DNA of 64,000 nt from JBOFHT01 sp051649785 (GCA_051649785.1 JBOFHT010000008.1:26255-90254); one strand, 5' to 3'. Positions 27,204 to 38,679 are shown, numbered from the stretch's first letter. Notes: generated by a model from the letters alone, not told the origin. Numbers and translations are program-made.

Positions 27204-28934
27204 TTGATTAAACTTGTAGTATTTGACTTAGACAATGTTATTATAGATGGTGAAGCCATAGATGAAATAGGAAAATTAGCTGGTGTTCAAGAAGAAATTG
27301 CAGAAATCACTGAACGGGCAATGCAAGGTGATTTGGACTTTGAAACTTCTATTAAAGAACGTGTGAAACTTTTAAAAGGAGTTTCAACTGCTGATGTTGA
27401 AAAAATCGGTTCTGAAATGAAACTTATGGATGGTGCTGAAGAAGCAATAACAGAATTAAAAAATAAAGGATATTCTGTTGGTGTAATAAGTGGCAGTTTT
27501 GATTCCATAGCAGAACCTCTTAAAGATAAACTTGGATTAGATTTTACTTTTGCTAACACCTTAACTGAAGAAGAAGGAAATTTAACAGGAGATGTTGAAG
27601 GACCGTTAGTTAAAGGTACTAAATATGATGTACTTTGTAAACATGTTGAAGCAGAAGGTATTGAATTAAGCCAATGCATAGCTGTTGGTGATGGTGCAAA
27701 TGACATCTCTATGATGGAAGGTGCTAGAATAGGAATAGCTTTCAATGCAAAACCCGCTGTAAAAGAAGTAGCGGATGTAGTTATAGAAAGTAAAAACCTT
27801 AAAGATTTACTTGCTGTTGTAGAAGAATTAGTTAGTGACGAAGAAGCAGATTCCAATAGTTCTGAAGTTATTGAAGAAGTAGCTGAAGTTGAAGCTAATG
27901 ATGAAGCTGAATCTAAAACTGAAATTAAGACAGAAAAAACTGAAGAAGCTACAGAAAAAGTTAAAGATGATGCAGAAGAAGTAAAAGCTGAATCTAAAAC
28001 TGAAAGTGATGAAAAAGCTAAAAAAGATTTTAATGGTAAAAAAGATACTAAATCTAAACCAAAGGGTAAAAAGAGAAAGTATGAACCATTAGAAAGTGAT
28101 TTTGAAGTAGCTGAAGATCCTGACGAAGTTAGAACTCAGAAAGATAGTAAGGAAGAAGTTATTGCTAAAATAACTGAAGAAAGAGAAGGTTTCAATAAAG
28201 TAGCTAAAGAACAACGTAAGATTCGTGATGAATTAAACGACAGTTTAAAAGAAAACTTAAAATTAGCTATTGAATTCCGGGATAAAAGAAACGACATTAA
28301 TACAGAAGTTGAAGAATGTAAAAAACTCAGAGACGGTGTTAATGAAGAACTTAAAAAACTCGAATGGTCCTCTGGTAGAAGAGATATCATAAAACTCGAA
28401 AATGAAATTAAAAAAATTGATAAGATAATTGAAACTCGTGTTTTAGATATTAAAAAGGAAAATCAGCTTGTTAAAAACGCTAATGACTTCAGAAAACAAC
28501 TTATGGAAATCCAAGAGGACGAAAAAGTTAAAGAAGAAGCTATAAAACTTAGAAAAGTTTCAGAAGAACATCACGCTAAAGTTGTAGAACTTTCCGAACA
28601 AGCTCAAGAATTCCATGGCGAAATGTTAAGCTATTTCAGAAAAACTGATGAAATTAGGACTGCTGCTGACGAAGCACACAAACTCTTTGTGGATGCTCGT
28701 AAAGAAGCTTCTGCTAAGCACGAAGATTTCAAAGTTGTTTTAGGAGATATTCATAAAATTAACAAAAGACTTGATACTTTCAAATCTAAAAGAAGATCCA
28801 ATGAAGGAAAACAAAGTCGAAAGCAAAATAAAGAAGAAAAGGAAAAAGCAGAATCTATCTTTGAAAAATTCAAAGAAGGTAAGAAGCTTAGTACCGAAGA
28901 GCTTTTACTTCTCCAAAAACACGACATATTTTAA
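27204..28934 (+). CDS. serB: Phosphoserine phosphatase-like HAD protein with long coiled-coil C-terminus
   Basis: Residues 1-215 are a HAD-family phosphatase with motif I VVFDLDNVI, motif II VISGSF, the Lys in VKGTKYD and motif III VGDGANDISMM, most like SerB. Residues about 215-300 are acidic and Lys/Glu-rich, and about 300-576 is a predicted continuous coiled coil of charged heptads. Normal SerB is about 210 aa, so this is a fusion. The start is TTG with GGTGAT ten bases upstream; the nearby ATG at 27200 is followed by a stop. The role of the coiled coil is unknown; tight linkage to tbp suggests a shared transcript. Confidence 0.85.
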   Translation: MIKLVVFDLDNVIIDGEAIDEIGKLAGVQEEIAEITERAMQGDLDFETSIKERVKLLKGVSTADVEKIGSEMKLMDGAEEAITELKNKGYSVGVISGSFDSIAEPLKDKLGLDFTFANTLTEEEGNLTGDVEGPLVKGTKYDVLCKHVEAEGIELSQCIAVGDGANDISMMEGARIGIAFNAKPAVKEVADVVIESKNLKDLLAVVEELVSDEEADSNSSEVIEEVAEVEANDEAESKTEIKTEKTEEATEKVKDDAEEVKAESKTESDEKAKKDFNGKKDTKSKPKGKKRKYEPLESDFEVAEDPDEVRTQKDSKEEVIAKITEEREGFNKVAKEQRKIRDELNDSLKENLKLAIEFRDKRNDINTEVEECKKLRDGVNEELKKLEWSSGRRDIIKLENEIKKIDKIIETRVLDIKKENQLVKNANDFRKQLMEIQEDEKVKEEAIKLRKVSEEHHAKVVELSEQAQEFHGEMLSYFRKTDEIRTAADEAHKLFVDARKEASAKHEDFKVVLGDIHKINKRLDTFKSKRRSNEGKQSRKQNKEEKEKAESIFEKFKEGKKLSTEELLLLQKHDIF

Positions 28935-30097
28935 ATTAGTAGCTATTATAATTTGAATTGCATTAAATTGAATTGCATTTAATAAGTAACTATATTTTCA
29001 CAAGGGAAGTATTAAATACTGTCAAATAATTTAATAATATTAGGCAATATTAATTTTTAGTGCATAATAATAGTTACTTAAGGAACCATAATTAGGGATT
29101 TAATTTATTCAAAAGCCTAAATTATTTCCCCTAATTATTTATTTTTAACTGATTTATTTTAACTATTTTTATTAAAACTTAATTATACACATTTTAATTG
29201 TATACATTTTAATATGTATTTGGCTCTGTAGAAACCCTATATTTTTGCACTGATTTATATCAAAATCCACTACTTCAAAAATTAAAACGACTTAAAATGC
29301 TTTGGTTTAGCAAATTAAGGAAATTTCTTTTTGAAAAAAATATTTTTGACTATAATATTAACAAAATAAAAAAGGGTTTCTACAAAGCCATGTATTTAAT
29401 TAATATGTATTTTAATAATGTTCATTTATTATAATGTTTTATACTACATTAATCCATTAGAAGTAATAAACAAGCTATAATATTTAGGAAAAGTACATCC
29501 TAAATATTTATTTTAATAAACTTACAATTATCTTTATAATTAATTAGATAAATGATTTCATTAATAAACAATAAGTTAAACAATGAGTTATATATCCATA
29601 TAAAAGATAGTAATATTAATAATAACACCAATAATAATAAATTTTATATAGAAGGTAATACATATAATAATATGAATAATATAAATAGTGATAGCATTAA
29701 ACTAATATATTATAGTAAAATTATTAATAAAAGAAAACACATACTTGGCTAAAAAATAAAGTTTTAATAACAAACAGAAAAATTAACCACTTTAGCAATG
29801 TTACTATATAATATAATTAATTTACAAGTAAAATTAATATTAATACTAATATTACTAATACTAATCCACATAATACGACCTAAGATTACTAATACTAGAA
29901 TACGGATAATAATACTATGTAGGGATAATAATTTTAATAATTCCAATATGCATAATAATATCAATACAAGTATGATACTAATATAGCTAATGCTAAAAAT
30001 AATAAAGCTAATGTTAATACTAATGCTAATATTAATAATGTAACTAATTACTAATTAACTATTAAATACTAACTAAAACACTTAAAAAGTGATATTT
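28935..30097. other. Large intergenic region with a MITE
   Basis: This 1.16-kb gap holds a 168-bp miniature inverted-repeat element (29222-29389). After 29540 it is Asn/Ile-codon-like low-complexity sequence (AAT, ATT runs); a 66-codon frame at 29552-29752 is made almost only of such codons and is not called a gene. No RNA gene was recognised. Confidence 0.6.
29222..29389. mobile_element. 168-bp MITE with 17-bp terminal inverted repeats
   Basis: The left end GGCTCTGTAGAAACCCT (29222-29238) and the right end (29373-29389) are inverted copies with one mismatch. The element is flanked by a perfect 8-bp direct repeat ATGTATTT (29214-29221 and 29390-29397), as expected for a target-site duplication. 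It encodes nothing. The GGCTCTGT-type end with an 8-bp duplication would suit an IS6-like transposase acting in trans; no such transposase is in the window. Confidence 0.85.
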
Positions 30098-32254
30098 ATG
30101 AATGAATTAATAATTTGTGAGAAGCCAAAGTCCTCTGAAAAAATAGCACAGGCATTATCTCCAAAAGCTAAAAAAATGAAATATAATAAAAAAGTTGTTT
30201 ATTGGGAAATAAATAACGGAGATAAAATAACTAGAGTTTTATCTGCTGTAGGTCATCTTTACTCACTTAAACCTGAAAATCCTAAAGAAAAGAACTTTTT
30301 TGAATTAAAATGGGTTCCTGCATTTGAAACTGGAAAAACTAAAGCATTTACAAAGGATTATGTTAATGCAATTAAAAAGTTTTCAAAAGATGCTGAAACA
30401 TTTGTTCATGCTTGCGATTATGATATAGAAGGGACTGTGATTGGTTACAATGCATTAAAACATGGGTGTGGTCAAGAATCATTAGATAATACTAGAAGAA
30501 TGAAATTTTCCACTTTAACAAAAGGAGATATTCAAAAAGCATATGCAAATATGATTAAAGTAGATATGAAACAAGTTGACAGTGGTCTAGCTAGACACTA
30601 TCTTGATTTTATATTTGGAGTTAATATATCTAAATCACTTATGAAATCAGTTCGTGTTGCTAAATCTAGGTTTTTAAAACTTTCAGCAGGGCGTGTTCAA
30701 ACTCCATCACTTTCAATTTTAGTAGAGAGGGAAAAAGAAATACAAAAATTTATTCCAGAACCTTATTGGATGATAAAAGCTAAGTTAGAAAAGGAAATAA
30801 TAGCTGATAACAAAAGAGAAAAGATTTTTGAAAAGAAGATTATGGAAAATGCTTTACTTAGTTGTGGGGGAAAAGATGCTACTGTTTCAAAAGTGAATAT
30901 TAAGGAAACAACAACAAAGCCACCAGTTCCATTTAATCTAGGAGGTTTACAAGCTGAAGCACATACTACTTTTGGATTTAGTCCCAAAAGAACTCAAGTA
31001 GTAGCTCAAAATTTATATAGTGAAGGATATACTTCTTATCCACGTACTTCTTCACAAAAACTACCTAAAAGCCTTGATTTTAAATCTATTTTTGAAGGAT
31101 TATCAAAAAGTTCAAAGCTTAAAGAACATATTGATGAATTACCTCAAAAAACAAAGCCCAATGAAGGTAAAAAAGATGATGCTGCTCATCCAGCTATTCA
31201 CCCAACTGGGACACTTCCAAAAGGTTTAGATAAAGATGCTCTTAAAATATATGATTTAATTGTATTTAGATTTATTAGTGTCTTTGGAGATGATGCTAAA
31301 GTAGAGCGTATGGATACTGATTTATTAATTGGTAAAGAAGAATTTAACTTTAAAAGAAAGAGAACCTCTTACTTAGGTTGGTTAAAACATTATCCATACA
31401 GAAAAGTCGACTATGATGACTTTCCTGAAATTAAAAAAGGTGATGAACTTAAAGTTAAGAAAATTATTTCTGAAGAAAAGGAAACAAAGCCCCCTGCTAG
31501 ATATAATGAAGCATCCCTTATTAAAGAGCTTGAGAAAAGAGGTTTAGGTACTAAAGCTACTAGAGCAGACATTATAGCTAAATTATATGATAGGGATTAT
31601 ATATCTGGTAAAAAAATTGAAGTTAATCAGCTTGGAGAAAATATAATTGACACTTTAAAAGAATATTGTAAAGATTTAACAAGTGAAGAATTAACTAGGC
31701 AGTTTGAAACAGAACTTGAAGAAATAATGTCAGGGAAAATAAAAAGAGAAAAAGTTGTAGATGAAGCTAAAGGTGAAGTATTAAAAATAATTAGTGATAT
31801 TGAAAAAAACCAAGCTGAAATTGGTGAACAACTTTATGATGCATATCAACGAAGTCAAATTGTGGATAAATGTGTATGCAAAGGAAATTTAACAATAAGA
31901 TATTCCCCTAAAACAAAAAGTCAATTTGTAGGTTGCTCTAATTATCCTGAATGTACTGTAATATACTCACTTCCTCGTGGAGCCACTGTACTTAAGAAAA
32001 AATGTGAAAAGTGTGGGTTGCCTTTAATATCATTTGGAAGTCAAAAACAAAGACAAAAAGCCTGCCTTGATCCGAAATGTGGAAAACATGACCAAATTCA
32101 AAAAGAAGCAGAGGTAGTGGGAAAATGCCCTGACTGTGGTAAAAACTTACTTAAACGCTCTGGAAGATATGGGGAATTTATTGGTTGTGAAGGTTTTCCA
32201 AAATGTAGATTTACAAAATCAGTAGATGAAATTGACCAAATAAAAGAAAAATAG
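30098..32254 (+). CDS. topA: DNA topoisomerase I (type IA)
   Basis: This 718-aa enzyme relaxes negatively supercoiled DNA through a transient 5'-phosphotyrosine. The Toprim domain starts with [16 protein letters not shown] and has the acidic HACDYDIEG; the catalytic Tyr is in [15 protein letters not shown], and [16 protein letters not shown] [12 protein letters not shown] follows. Three C-terminal zinc modules are visible (CVCKGNL...[15 protein letters not shown]...[14 protein letters not shown]...CEGFPKC). ATG 30098 is chosen over GTG 30089 because AAGTGAT sits in front of it. Confidence 0.95.
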   Translation: MNELIICEKPKSSEKIAQALSPKAKKMKYNKKVVYWEINNGDKITRVLSAVGHLYSLKPENPKEKNFFELKWVPAFETGKTKAFTKDYVNAIKKFSKDAETFVHACDYDIEGTVIGYNALKHGCGQESLDNTRRMKFSTLTKGDIQKAYANMIKVDMKQVDSGLARHYLDFIFGVNISKSLMKSVRVAKSRFLKLSAGRVQTPSLSILVEREKEIQKFIPEPYWMIKAKLEKEIIADNKREKIFEKKIMENALLSCGGKDATVSKVNIKETTTKPPVPFNLGGLQAEAHTTFGFSPKRTQVVAQNLYSEGYTSYPRTSSQKLPKSLDFKSIFEGLSKSSKLKEHIDELPQKTKPNEGKKDDAAHPAIHPTGTLPKGLDKDALKIYDLIVFRFISVFGDDAKVERMDTDLLIGKEEFNFKRKRTSYLGWLKHYPYRKVDYDDFPEIKKGDELKVKKIISEEKETKPPARYNEASLIKELEKRGLGTKATRADIIAKLYDRDYISGKKIEVNQLGENIIDTLKEYCKDLTSEELTRQFETELEEIMSGKIKREKVVDEAKGEVLKIISDIEKNQAEIGEQLYDAYQRSQIVDKCVCKGNLTIRYSPKTKSQFVGCSNYPECTVIYSLPRGATVLKKKCEKCGLPLISFGSQKQRQKACLDPKCGKHDQIQKEAEVVGKCPDCGKNLLKRSGRYGEFIGCEGFPKCRFTKSVDEIDQIKEK

Positions 32255-32534
32255 TAAGTTATTAAAAATATACTAATAATAAAAATAAGATAATAAATAA
32301 AAATATACTAATAATAAACTAATAAAATAGTAAAATAATTTATAAAAAATATGTTAAAGTATGTATTAGATAATCAAATTGTTAAATAGATTATTATTAT
32401 ATTACCTATATTTAAAGGAAAAGTTAATTAATAATTATAAACATAAATAAATAAGTTAATTGATGATATTCTATGGAATATAGTTTTTATTATTATATAA
32501 GTCATATTGAAAAACTAGTTAAAGAGGAACGGAA

Positions 32535-35246
32535 ATGAACTCGGAACGAATAAAGACAATAGCAAAAGTTATTGCAATAATAATAGTGTTAATTAGTATT
32601 GCTTTTGTTTTTAGAGCAAATGCTTACAATATTTCAGCAGTACCTGAAGATCAAAAAGGAATTTTCATTGATGATAGTGGACTTCCTTATTTTAGTGAAA
32701 TGGATTCATATTATAATTTACGTTTGACACAAAATTATATAGATAATGGGCACTTTGGAGATATACTTGTAAATGAATCAATTCCCTGGGATAATCATTC
32801 TTATGGACCCCCAGGAAGGTTAGCATCATATACTCCTTTAATTGCTTATGTGACATCTGCATTTTATGATATAGCCAATATGTTTATGAATGCAGATTTA
32901 AAAGAAGTTGCATTTTGGACAGGTGCTATATTTGCATCATTTTCAGGAATCCCTGCATATATTTTAGTTAGAAGAATTACTAATGACTGGGGAGGAATAA
33001 GTGCAGCATTACTTGTATCATTAGCCCCTAATTATTTCCTACGTACATTTGCAGGATTTTTTGATACAGATATGTTCAATGTTATATTCCCATTATTTGC
33101 AATTTTATTCTTTTTAGAAAGTATTAGGTCGAAAAATACTAAATACCAAATAATATTTGCAATTTTATCTGTAGTATCTCTGGCAATATTTTCTTTAGCA
33201 TGGGTAGGTTACATATTTTATGCTGCATTAATTGTAATATTTGTAATTATATATTTAATTCTTGGAAAACTACTGAAAATGAATATTCTCGAATCTACTA
33301 AAAAATACCCAAATAAGTTGCAATGGTTTGTAAAACAAAGAGAATTATTTACAATAACTTTATTTATTGTTGGAGGTTTTATAGGTTTAGTTGCATTAAA
33401 TGGTTTTGATGCAGTATTAAATTCCATTACAGGTCTTGCAGGAGTAACACAGATTCAAGCATTAGGACAAATTAGTAATAGTTATCCTAATGTATATATT
33501 TCTGTTTCAGAGCTTCAAATTCCAAATTTACTCTATGGTGGAATTAATAGTGCATTTTTAGCTAATTCTGGTGGAGTAATTAATGGTATTGGCGGAATGT
33601 TTACATTCTTATGTGCTTTATTTACATTATATATATTTGGGAAACGTTACTGGGATGTACGTAAAATTAAATCAAAATACAGTAGCGGTGGAAAATTACC
33701 TAAATCTCAAAGAAAAGGTAGCTTAGAAGAAAGAAAAAAGTCTTCAAAGATTTCAATACCAGTTAATGATGCATTACATATTAAGAAAGATAGTTTCCTT
33801 TATTTAACATTCTTTGGAACATGGATTATTTTAGCAATTATTGCTGTAGCACAAGGTACAAGGTTTATACAAGTAGTTATTTTACCATTTGGTATTTGTG
33901 CAGGAATATTTGTAGGTATTGGTGCAGATTATATTAAATCTAAGTGGAAAGATAGTGATAAAAATGATAATAAGCTTACTGTATTAGCTGCAGGGTTAGC
34001 CACACTTGTAGCATATCCTATAATTATTGCTGTAAGTTCAACTGGTTTATTAAACTTAAATTTATCGGCTATTTTGGGTATTGGATTAGTATTATTCATA
34101 TTAGTATTATTCTATGGACTTAAAAAAGTAAATAATTTAAAGAGGACTGTTGTAGTTATATTATTAATGTTTGCAGTAGTATCCCCAATTGTTGCAGGAG
34201 CTTATCAAGCATCAGCATCAGTAGTCCCTGGTACAGATGATGCAATGTGGAAATCAATGGAATGGATTAAAGTAAACCAAAGTGAAAATACGATTATCAG
34301 TTCTTGGTGGGATTATGGACATATGTTTGCTATATCTGCCGAGAGAAGAATAACATTTGATGGAGGTTCGCAGAACACCCCAAGAGCATTCTGGATTGGA
34401 AAAGCTCTTTCTACAACAAATGAAACTCTTTCCGTAGGAATTTTAGAAATGTTAGGTACTAGTGGTGATGAAGCATTTATGACACTTGATAAATACACAA
34501 ATGATTCAGGTAAAAGTGCTGAAATACTTGAAAAAACATTAGGAGTTCCAAAAGAAGAAGCTAAAACCATAATGGCAAGCCAATATAAACTTACTTCTAG
34601 TCAAATAGATAATGTAATAAAATATTCACATCCAGATAATCCAGAACCTGTAATATTAGTAGCTAGTTCAGATATGATTGGAAAATCACACTGGTGGACT
34701 TACTTTGGTAATTGGGACTTTAAAAAGCAAAATAGTACAGGTTACCAATATATGCAGTTTAAGGAGTTAGGAACACTAGCTAAAGTATCAAATGATGTGT
34801 ATAAAGCCACAATTGTAAACTACGAAGATGCAAGTAGCCGTGTTGAAACTATTATAACTAAAGGAACTGGAAGCAATACAACTAATGCAGAAGTTCAAAT
34901 GGTTTATACCAATGGAAGCATTATTAAAGACAAAGATGGTAAAGTATATAATCCATTTACAGTTAACCGCGTAATGATTATTGAAGAGGGGCAAATAGTT
35001 AAAAATGAGACTGTTAATGAAACGGGAGACTATTTCCTATTAGTATTTGGTAGTAATGGTACCTATTACTCCTATGTTATGAATAAAGAGCTAGAAAATG
35101 CAATGTTTACTAAGCTATTTATTTTAGGAGGATTTGGGCAAAATTCATTTGAACTAGTTAAACAGGAAAATGGAGCATTTGTTGTTCAACTTTGGAAAGT
35201 TAAAGGATCAAGTGGAGCAAATTCTACAACAACTACCAATAATTAG
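32535..35246 (+). CDS. aglB: Oligosaccharyltransferase STT3/AglB
   Basis: This membrane enzyme transfers lipid-linked glycans to Asn-X-Ser/Thr in exported proteins. At 903 aa, the N-terminal part has roughly a dozen membrane segments with the acidic loop EMDSYYNLR and GFFDTDMFN; the soluble C-terminal domain begins with the hallmark SSWWDYGHMF. A basic Ser/Lys-rich cytoplasmic loop lies near residues 380-410. GAGGAA precedes the ATG. A hairpin terminator follows at 35300. Confidence 0.95.
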   Translation: MNSERIKTIAKVIAIIIVLISIAFVFRANAYNISAVPEDQKGIFIDDSGLPYFSEMDSYYNLRLTQNYIDNGHFGDILVNESIPWDNHSYGPPGRLASYTPLIAYVTSAFYDIANMFMNADLKEVAFWTGAIFASFSGIPAYILVRRITNDWGGISAALLVSLAPNYFLRTFAGFFDTDMFNVIFPLFAILFFLESIRSKNTKYQIIFAILSVVSLAIFSLAWVGYIFYAALIVIFVIIYLILGKLLKMNILESTKKYPNKLQWFVKQRELFTITLFIVGGFIGLVALNGFDAVLNSITGLAGVTQIQALGQISNSYPNVYISVSELQIPNLLYGGINSAFLANSGGVINGIGGMFTFLCALFTLYIFGKRYWDVRKIKSKYSSGGKLPKSQRKGSLEERKKSSKISIPVNDALHIKKDSFLYLTFFGTWIILAIIAVAQGTRFIQVVILPFGICAGIFVGIGADYIKSKWKDSDKNDNKLTVLAAGLATLVAYPIIIAVSSTGLLNLNLSAILGIGLVLFILVLFYGLKKVNNLKRTVVVILLMFAVVSPIVAGAYQASASVVPGTDDAMWKSMEWIKVNQSENTIISSWWDYGHMFAISAERRITFDGGSQNTPRAFWIGKALSTTNETLSVGILEMLGTSGDEAFMTLDKYTNDSGKSAEILEKTLGVPKEEAKTIMASQYKLTSSQIDNVIKYSHPDNPEPVILVASSDMIGKSHWWTYFGNWDFKKQNSTGYQYMQFKELGTLAKVSNDVYKATIVNYEDASSRVETIITKGTGSNTTNAEVQMVYTNGSIIKDKDGKVYNPFTVNRVMIIEEGQIVKNETVNETGDYFLLVFGSNGTYYSYVMNKELENAMFTKLFILGGFGQNSFELVKQENGAFVVQLWKVKGSSGANSTTTTNN

Positions 35247-35299
35247 TTGATAGAGTTTAGTAGAATTTTAAATTATAAACTTTAAAATTAGGAATTTTA

Positions 35300-35329
35300 A
35301 GCTAGCTATTTAATAAATAATAGCTAGCT
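35300..35329 (+). terminator. Hairpin terminator after aglB
   Basis: AGCTAGCTATT and AATAGCTAGCT form a perfect 11-bp stem with an 8-nt loop, followed by A and seven T residues. It lies 53 nt after the aglB stop. Confidence 0.7.
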
Positions 35330-35471
35330 ATTTTTTTAATGTTATTATTACAGCCATATCAAATTAAAGCCATATATTAATTTTATATATTAAAATGGAT
35401 TTATAAATTTTAATATTTAATTCCTAAATTTAATTTAATTTTTACAATTTTAAGTATTATAAGTGAGCATT

Positions 35472-36566
35472 ATGGATATAGATGAAAAAATAACAAAGAT
35501 TGAGGACGAAATACAGAAGACACCTTACAATAAAAATACCTCACATCATATTGGTAAGTTAAAAGCTAAAATATCAAGGTTAAAAGAAGAATCTCTTAAG
35601 AGAAAAAGTTCTGGAACTAAAGGTAAAGGTTTTCATATAAAAAAAACAGGAGATTCGACTGTAGCTCTTGTAGGATTTCCTTCCGTAGGAAAATCAACAT
35701 TATTAAATGAATTAACTAATGCCGAGTCTAAAATTGGATCTTATGAATTTACTACTCTTGATGTTATCCCTGGAGTTATGGAATATAGAAATGCTCAAAT
35801 ACAAATATTTGATATTCCAGGAATAATTTCAGGAGCTAGTGGAGGTAAAGGTCGTGGACGTGAGATATTATCTGTAGCTAGGTCCGCTGATTTAATACTT
35901 ATTGTTTTAGATGTTTTTAATCCCCAGCACTTAGATATAATTATAAAAGAACTTCGAAATGTTGGTATACGGCCAAATGAGATGCCACCAGATGTTACAG
36001 TTAAAGGTAAAAAATTAGGAGGAGTTCGTCTCTCATCTACTACAAAATTAACTAAGTTAGATGAAGATACAATTCGTTCAATAATTAATGAATATGGAAT
36101 GCATAATGCAGATGTTTTAGTACGTGACGATGTAGATATGGATCAATTTATTGATGTTCTTGAATCCAATAGATGTTACACCCCCACATTAGTTATATTA
36201 AATAAAATAGACCTTGTAGATGACTCATATGTTGCCGAACTACGAAAAAAACTCCCTAAATCGATTCCTATTTCAGCAGATAAACAAAAAAATATAACTG
36301 CTCTTAAAGAAGAAATATTTAATAATTTAGACCTTATTAGAATCTATTTAAAACCACAGGGTAAAAAAGCAGATATGGAAGATCCTTTAATTATTAAAAA
36401 AGGGGCTACAGTTAGAGAAGTATGTGAAAAGCTACACAGAGATTTTGTTAAAAATTTCCGTCATTCCAAAATTTGGGGAACTTCAGTTAAGTTTGGTGGG
36501 CAAAAAACTGGTTTTGACCATGTTCTCGAAGACGAAGATGTTTTAAGACTTATTATTAAAAAATAA
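35472..36566 (+). CDS. DRG-family (Obg-like) GTP-binding protein
   Basis: This is a 364-aa GTPase related to eukaryotic DRG, which associates with translating ribosomes. After an N-terminal helical region come G1 GFPSVGKST, the switch region [11 protein letters not shown]3 [16 protein letters not shown], and G4 NKID; a TGS domain closes the protein (residues after 290: [19 protein letters not shown]). ATG 35472 is taken rather than GTG 35463, with AAGTGAG upstream. Confidence 0.93.
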   Translation: MDIDEKITKIEDEIQKTPYNKNTSHHIGKLKAKISRLKEESLKRKSSGTKGKGFHIKKTGDSTVALVGFPSVGKSTLLNELTNAESKIGSYEFTTLDVIPGVMEYRNAQIQIFDIPGIISGASGGKGRGREILSVARSADLILIVLDVFNPQHLDIIIKELRNVGIRPNEMPPDVTVKGKKLGGVRLSSTTKLTKLDEDTIRSIINEYGMHNADVLVRDDVDMDQFIDVLESNRCYTPTLVILNKIDLVDDSYVAELRKKLPKSIPISADKQKNITALKEEIFNNLDLIRIYLKPQGKKADMEDPLIIKKGATVREVCEKLHRDFVKNFRHSKIWGTSVKFGGQKTGFDHVLEDEDVLRLIIKK

Positions 36567-36695
36567 ATTATTAATATTAAACATATTATCATTATTTAGA
36601 TAGTTATTTATTGTTTTATGTATTATTTTATTTATATTATCATAGGTATTACTATTTATATTAGTACTATTATTTATATTATTATTTGTGTTCTT

Positions 36696-37418
36696 ATGAA
36701 AAGTAAAGTCATTTTATTAACTGGAACTCCAGGTTCAGGTAAAACCACAATAGCTAATGCAATTAAGGATTCTAGTTATTTAAATAATTTATTTAATGTT
36801 AATGTTATTTCTATTAATGATATAGCTACTAAAAATAACTTAATTAGTGGTATTGACAAAGATAAAAATTATAAAGTAATAGACCCTAAAAAATTAGATG
36901 ACTTTTTTAAAGCTAATATTGAGAATATTATAAATAGAAATAATGATAATGGCAATAATAATAGAAATAATAATAATAATAATAGAAATAGTGATAATAA
37001 TAGATATAATGATAAGGATAATAATAAAGATAATATTACTACTAACAATAATGAATCTATTAAAAAAAATAGTGAAAATAAAAATTCAAAAACTAGGCTA
37101 CTTATAATTGAAGGTCATTTATCTCATTTCTGTTCTATTTGTGACTATGTTATTGTATTAAGAGTTCATCCAAATACTCTCCAGAAAAGATTATTAGCTA
37201 GAAATTATATTAGTGAAAAAGTTCAAGAGAATTTGGAATCCGAAGCTTTAGGAGTCTGTTTATTTGAAGCTTATGAAAGCCATAATGATAAAGTTCATGA
37301 GCTTGAAACTACAGACATGGATATTAATACAATAGTTAAAGAAATATCCAATATCATTACTGGAAAAAGTAGCTATCCTGTAGGTAATATTGATTATATG
37401 GAATGGTTTATGAAGTAA
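36696..37418 (+). CDS. Fap7/AK6-type adenylate kinase-like ATPase
   Basis: This is a small P-loop NTPase related to Fap7 (hCINAP), which acts with uS11 in late small-subunit maturation. The P-loop is LLTGTPGSGKTTIA at the N-terminus; IEGHLSHFCSICDYVIVLR and RNYISEKVQENLESEALG are typical of the family. An Asn-rich insert occupies about residues 83-130. The frame extends upstream to 36618 but that part is only Ile/Tyr-rich intergenic-type sequence, so MKSKV at 36696 is preferred; no good ribosome site is visible. Its place before ribosome genes supports the role. Confidence 0.88.
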   Translation: MKSKVILLTGTPGSGKTTIANAIKDSSYLNNLFNVNVISINDIATKNNLISGIDKDKNYKVIDPKKLDDFFKANIENIINRNNDNGNNNRNNNNNNRNSDNNRYNDKDNNKDNITTNNNESIKKNSENKNSKTRLLIIEGHLSHFCSICDYVIVLRVHPNTLQKRLLARNYISEKVQENLESEALGVCLFEAYESHNDKVHELETTDMDINTIVKEISNIITGKSSYPVGNIDYMEWFMK

Positions 37419-37895
37419 TTATTATAATATTACATTATTATAATTATATTTTTAATTAAAGATTATAGTTATATTTTTAGCATTAGATTTAGTCTTATAT
37501 TATAATCATTTTTTATAATATTATATTTTTAATTTTATCTAAATTTTATTTTTGAATTTTATGGTTGATAATTATTTTAATAAAATTATCCTCATAAATG
37601 AAAAGGTTTTTAAATAGAGAAAAACATATTGTATTATAATATCTTTTATAGCCAAAATATTGATAATATTAAATCTATGAGATGTCCAATATTGTTGAAT
37701 TAAGGCAAGATATTATTTATATATGTTAATTACACCGATATGCTTTTTATAAAGTTTATTAAATAGCTTATTATAAATTATTATAAAATATAATTTTTAT
37801 AACTTATTATTAAGCACTATAAAGGTATAAAATAAGCATTAGTGCTATTAATTATCATATTTTTCTAAGAATTAGTTGGCAAAAGGTGTCGGATA
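37419..37895. other. Intergenic region before the ribosome-biogenesis cluster
   Basis: This is 477 nt of AT-rich DNA. It includes AAGGTG at the very end as the ribosome site of the next gene. No RNA gene, repeat or clear promoter pair was seen. Confidence 0.4.
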
Positions 37896-38273
37896 TTGCG
37901 AAGAGGTAAACGTCCTAAATGGATGATAGATATTGCTAAAGAGAGAATGGAAATACTTTTTTCAAATGCTAAGCAAGAATTTCATATGTATCCTAAGCGT
38001 TCTCATCGCTATGTAGTTTTAGCTACTAAAATATCAAAAAAATATAACACAGAAATCCCAAAACAATGGAAGCGTAGCTATTGTAAAAAATGCAATAAGT
38101 TTATGCTAGTTGGAAATAATTGTAGTGTGCGGGTTTATAATGGGATTATCAAAATTAATTGTTTAGAATGTGGTAATATAGTCAAAATACCCTATATAAA
38201 AGAAAAAAAAGAAAAGAGGAGATCTAAAATTGAGTGCAATTCAAAAAAAAGAATTAATGAGAAGATCCCTTAA
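37896..38273 (+). CDS. rnp4: RNase P protein component 4 (Rpp21)
   Basis: This 125-aa subunit of archaeal RNase P works with Rpp29 in tRNA 5' processing. It has an N-terminal basic helical part (IAKERMEILFSNAKQEF, RYVVLATKIS) and a zinc ribbon: YCKKCNKF...CLECGNIV. The start is a TTG preceded by AGGTGT. Its end overlaps the next gene by 44 nt. Confidence 0.92.
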   Translation: MRRGKRPKWMIDIAKERMEILFSNAKQEFHMYPKRSHRYVVLATKISKKYNTEIPKQWKRSYCKKCNKFMLVGNNCSVRVYNGIIKINCLECGNIVKIPYIKEKKEKRRSKIECNSKKRINEKIP

Positions 38274-38493
38274 TGCCATGGCTCTTAATATTGGTAAAGC
38301 AGGTGTAAATGATAGCTTCATTGAAGAAATCAAACGTCAGCTTAAAGAAAAAGAAATTGTTAAGTTAAAATTTTCAAAAACTGTTTCTGATGAAAAAGAA
38401 GAGCTTATTGGTGAAATTATCTCAAAAACTAGATCTAAATTAGTAGATTTAAGAGGTAATGTAGCAGTAATTTATAAAAAAAGTGTAAAATAA
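38230..38493 (+). CDS. YhbY/CRM-domain RNA-binding protein
   Basis: This 87-aa single CRM domain protein is related to bacterial YhbY, which associates with pre-50S particles. KRELMRRSLNA-like KKELMRRSLNAMALNIGKAGV, the EIKRQLKEKEIVKLKF strand and the C-terminal VDLRGNVAVIYKKS are the family marks. The start is TTG with GAGGAGAT upstream, inside the preceding gene, which implies translational coupling. Confidence 0.88.
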   Translation: MSAIQKKELMRRSLNAMALNIGKAGVNDSFIEEIKRQLKEKEIVKLKFSKTVSDEKEELIGEIISKTRSKLVDLRGNVAVIYKKSVK

Positions 38494-38679
38494 TAATTTA
38501 TAGAGTATTAGTTATAATATAAGTTATAATAGTAATTATATGTTATAATGTTAATTATATAGATTATAATATTAATTATAAGAATTATAATATAGATTAT
38601 ATGATATAAATTATAATAAATTAAATTTAAGAGTTACAAATTATTTTATTATTGAATTAAGTGAATTAGGAGAAATAAC

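Noticed and set aside
29552..29752. 66-codon open frame
   Set aside because: It is composed almost only of Asn/Ile/Tyr/Ser codons from AAT-type repeats, with no ribosome site.
36618..36695. Hydrophobic N-terminal extension of Fap7 that looks like a membrane helix
   Set aside because: It is translated ATT/TAT intergenic repeat; the family begins at the P-loop strand right after ATG 36696.
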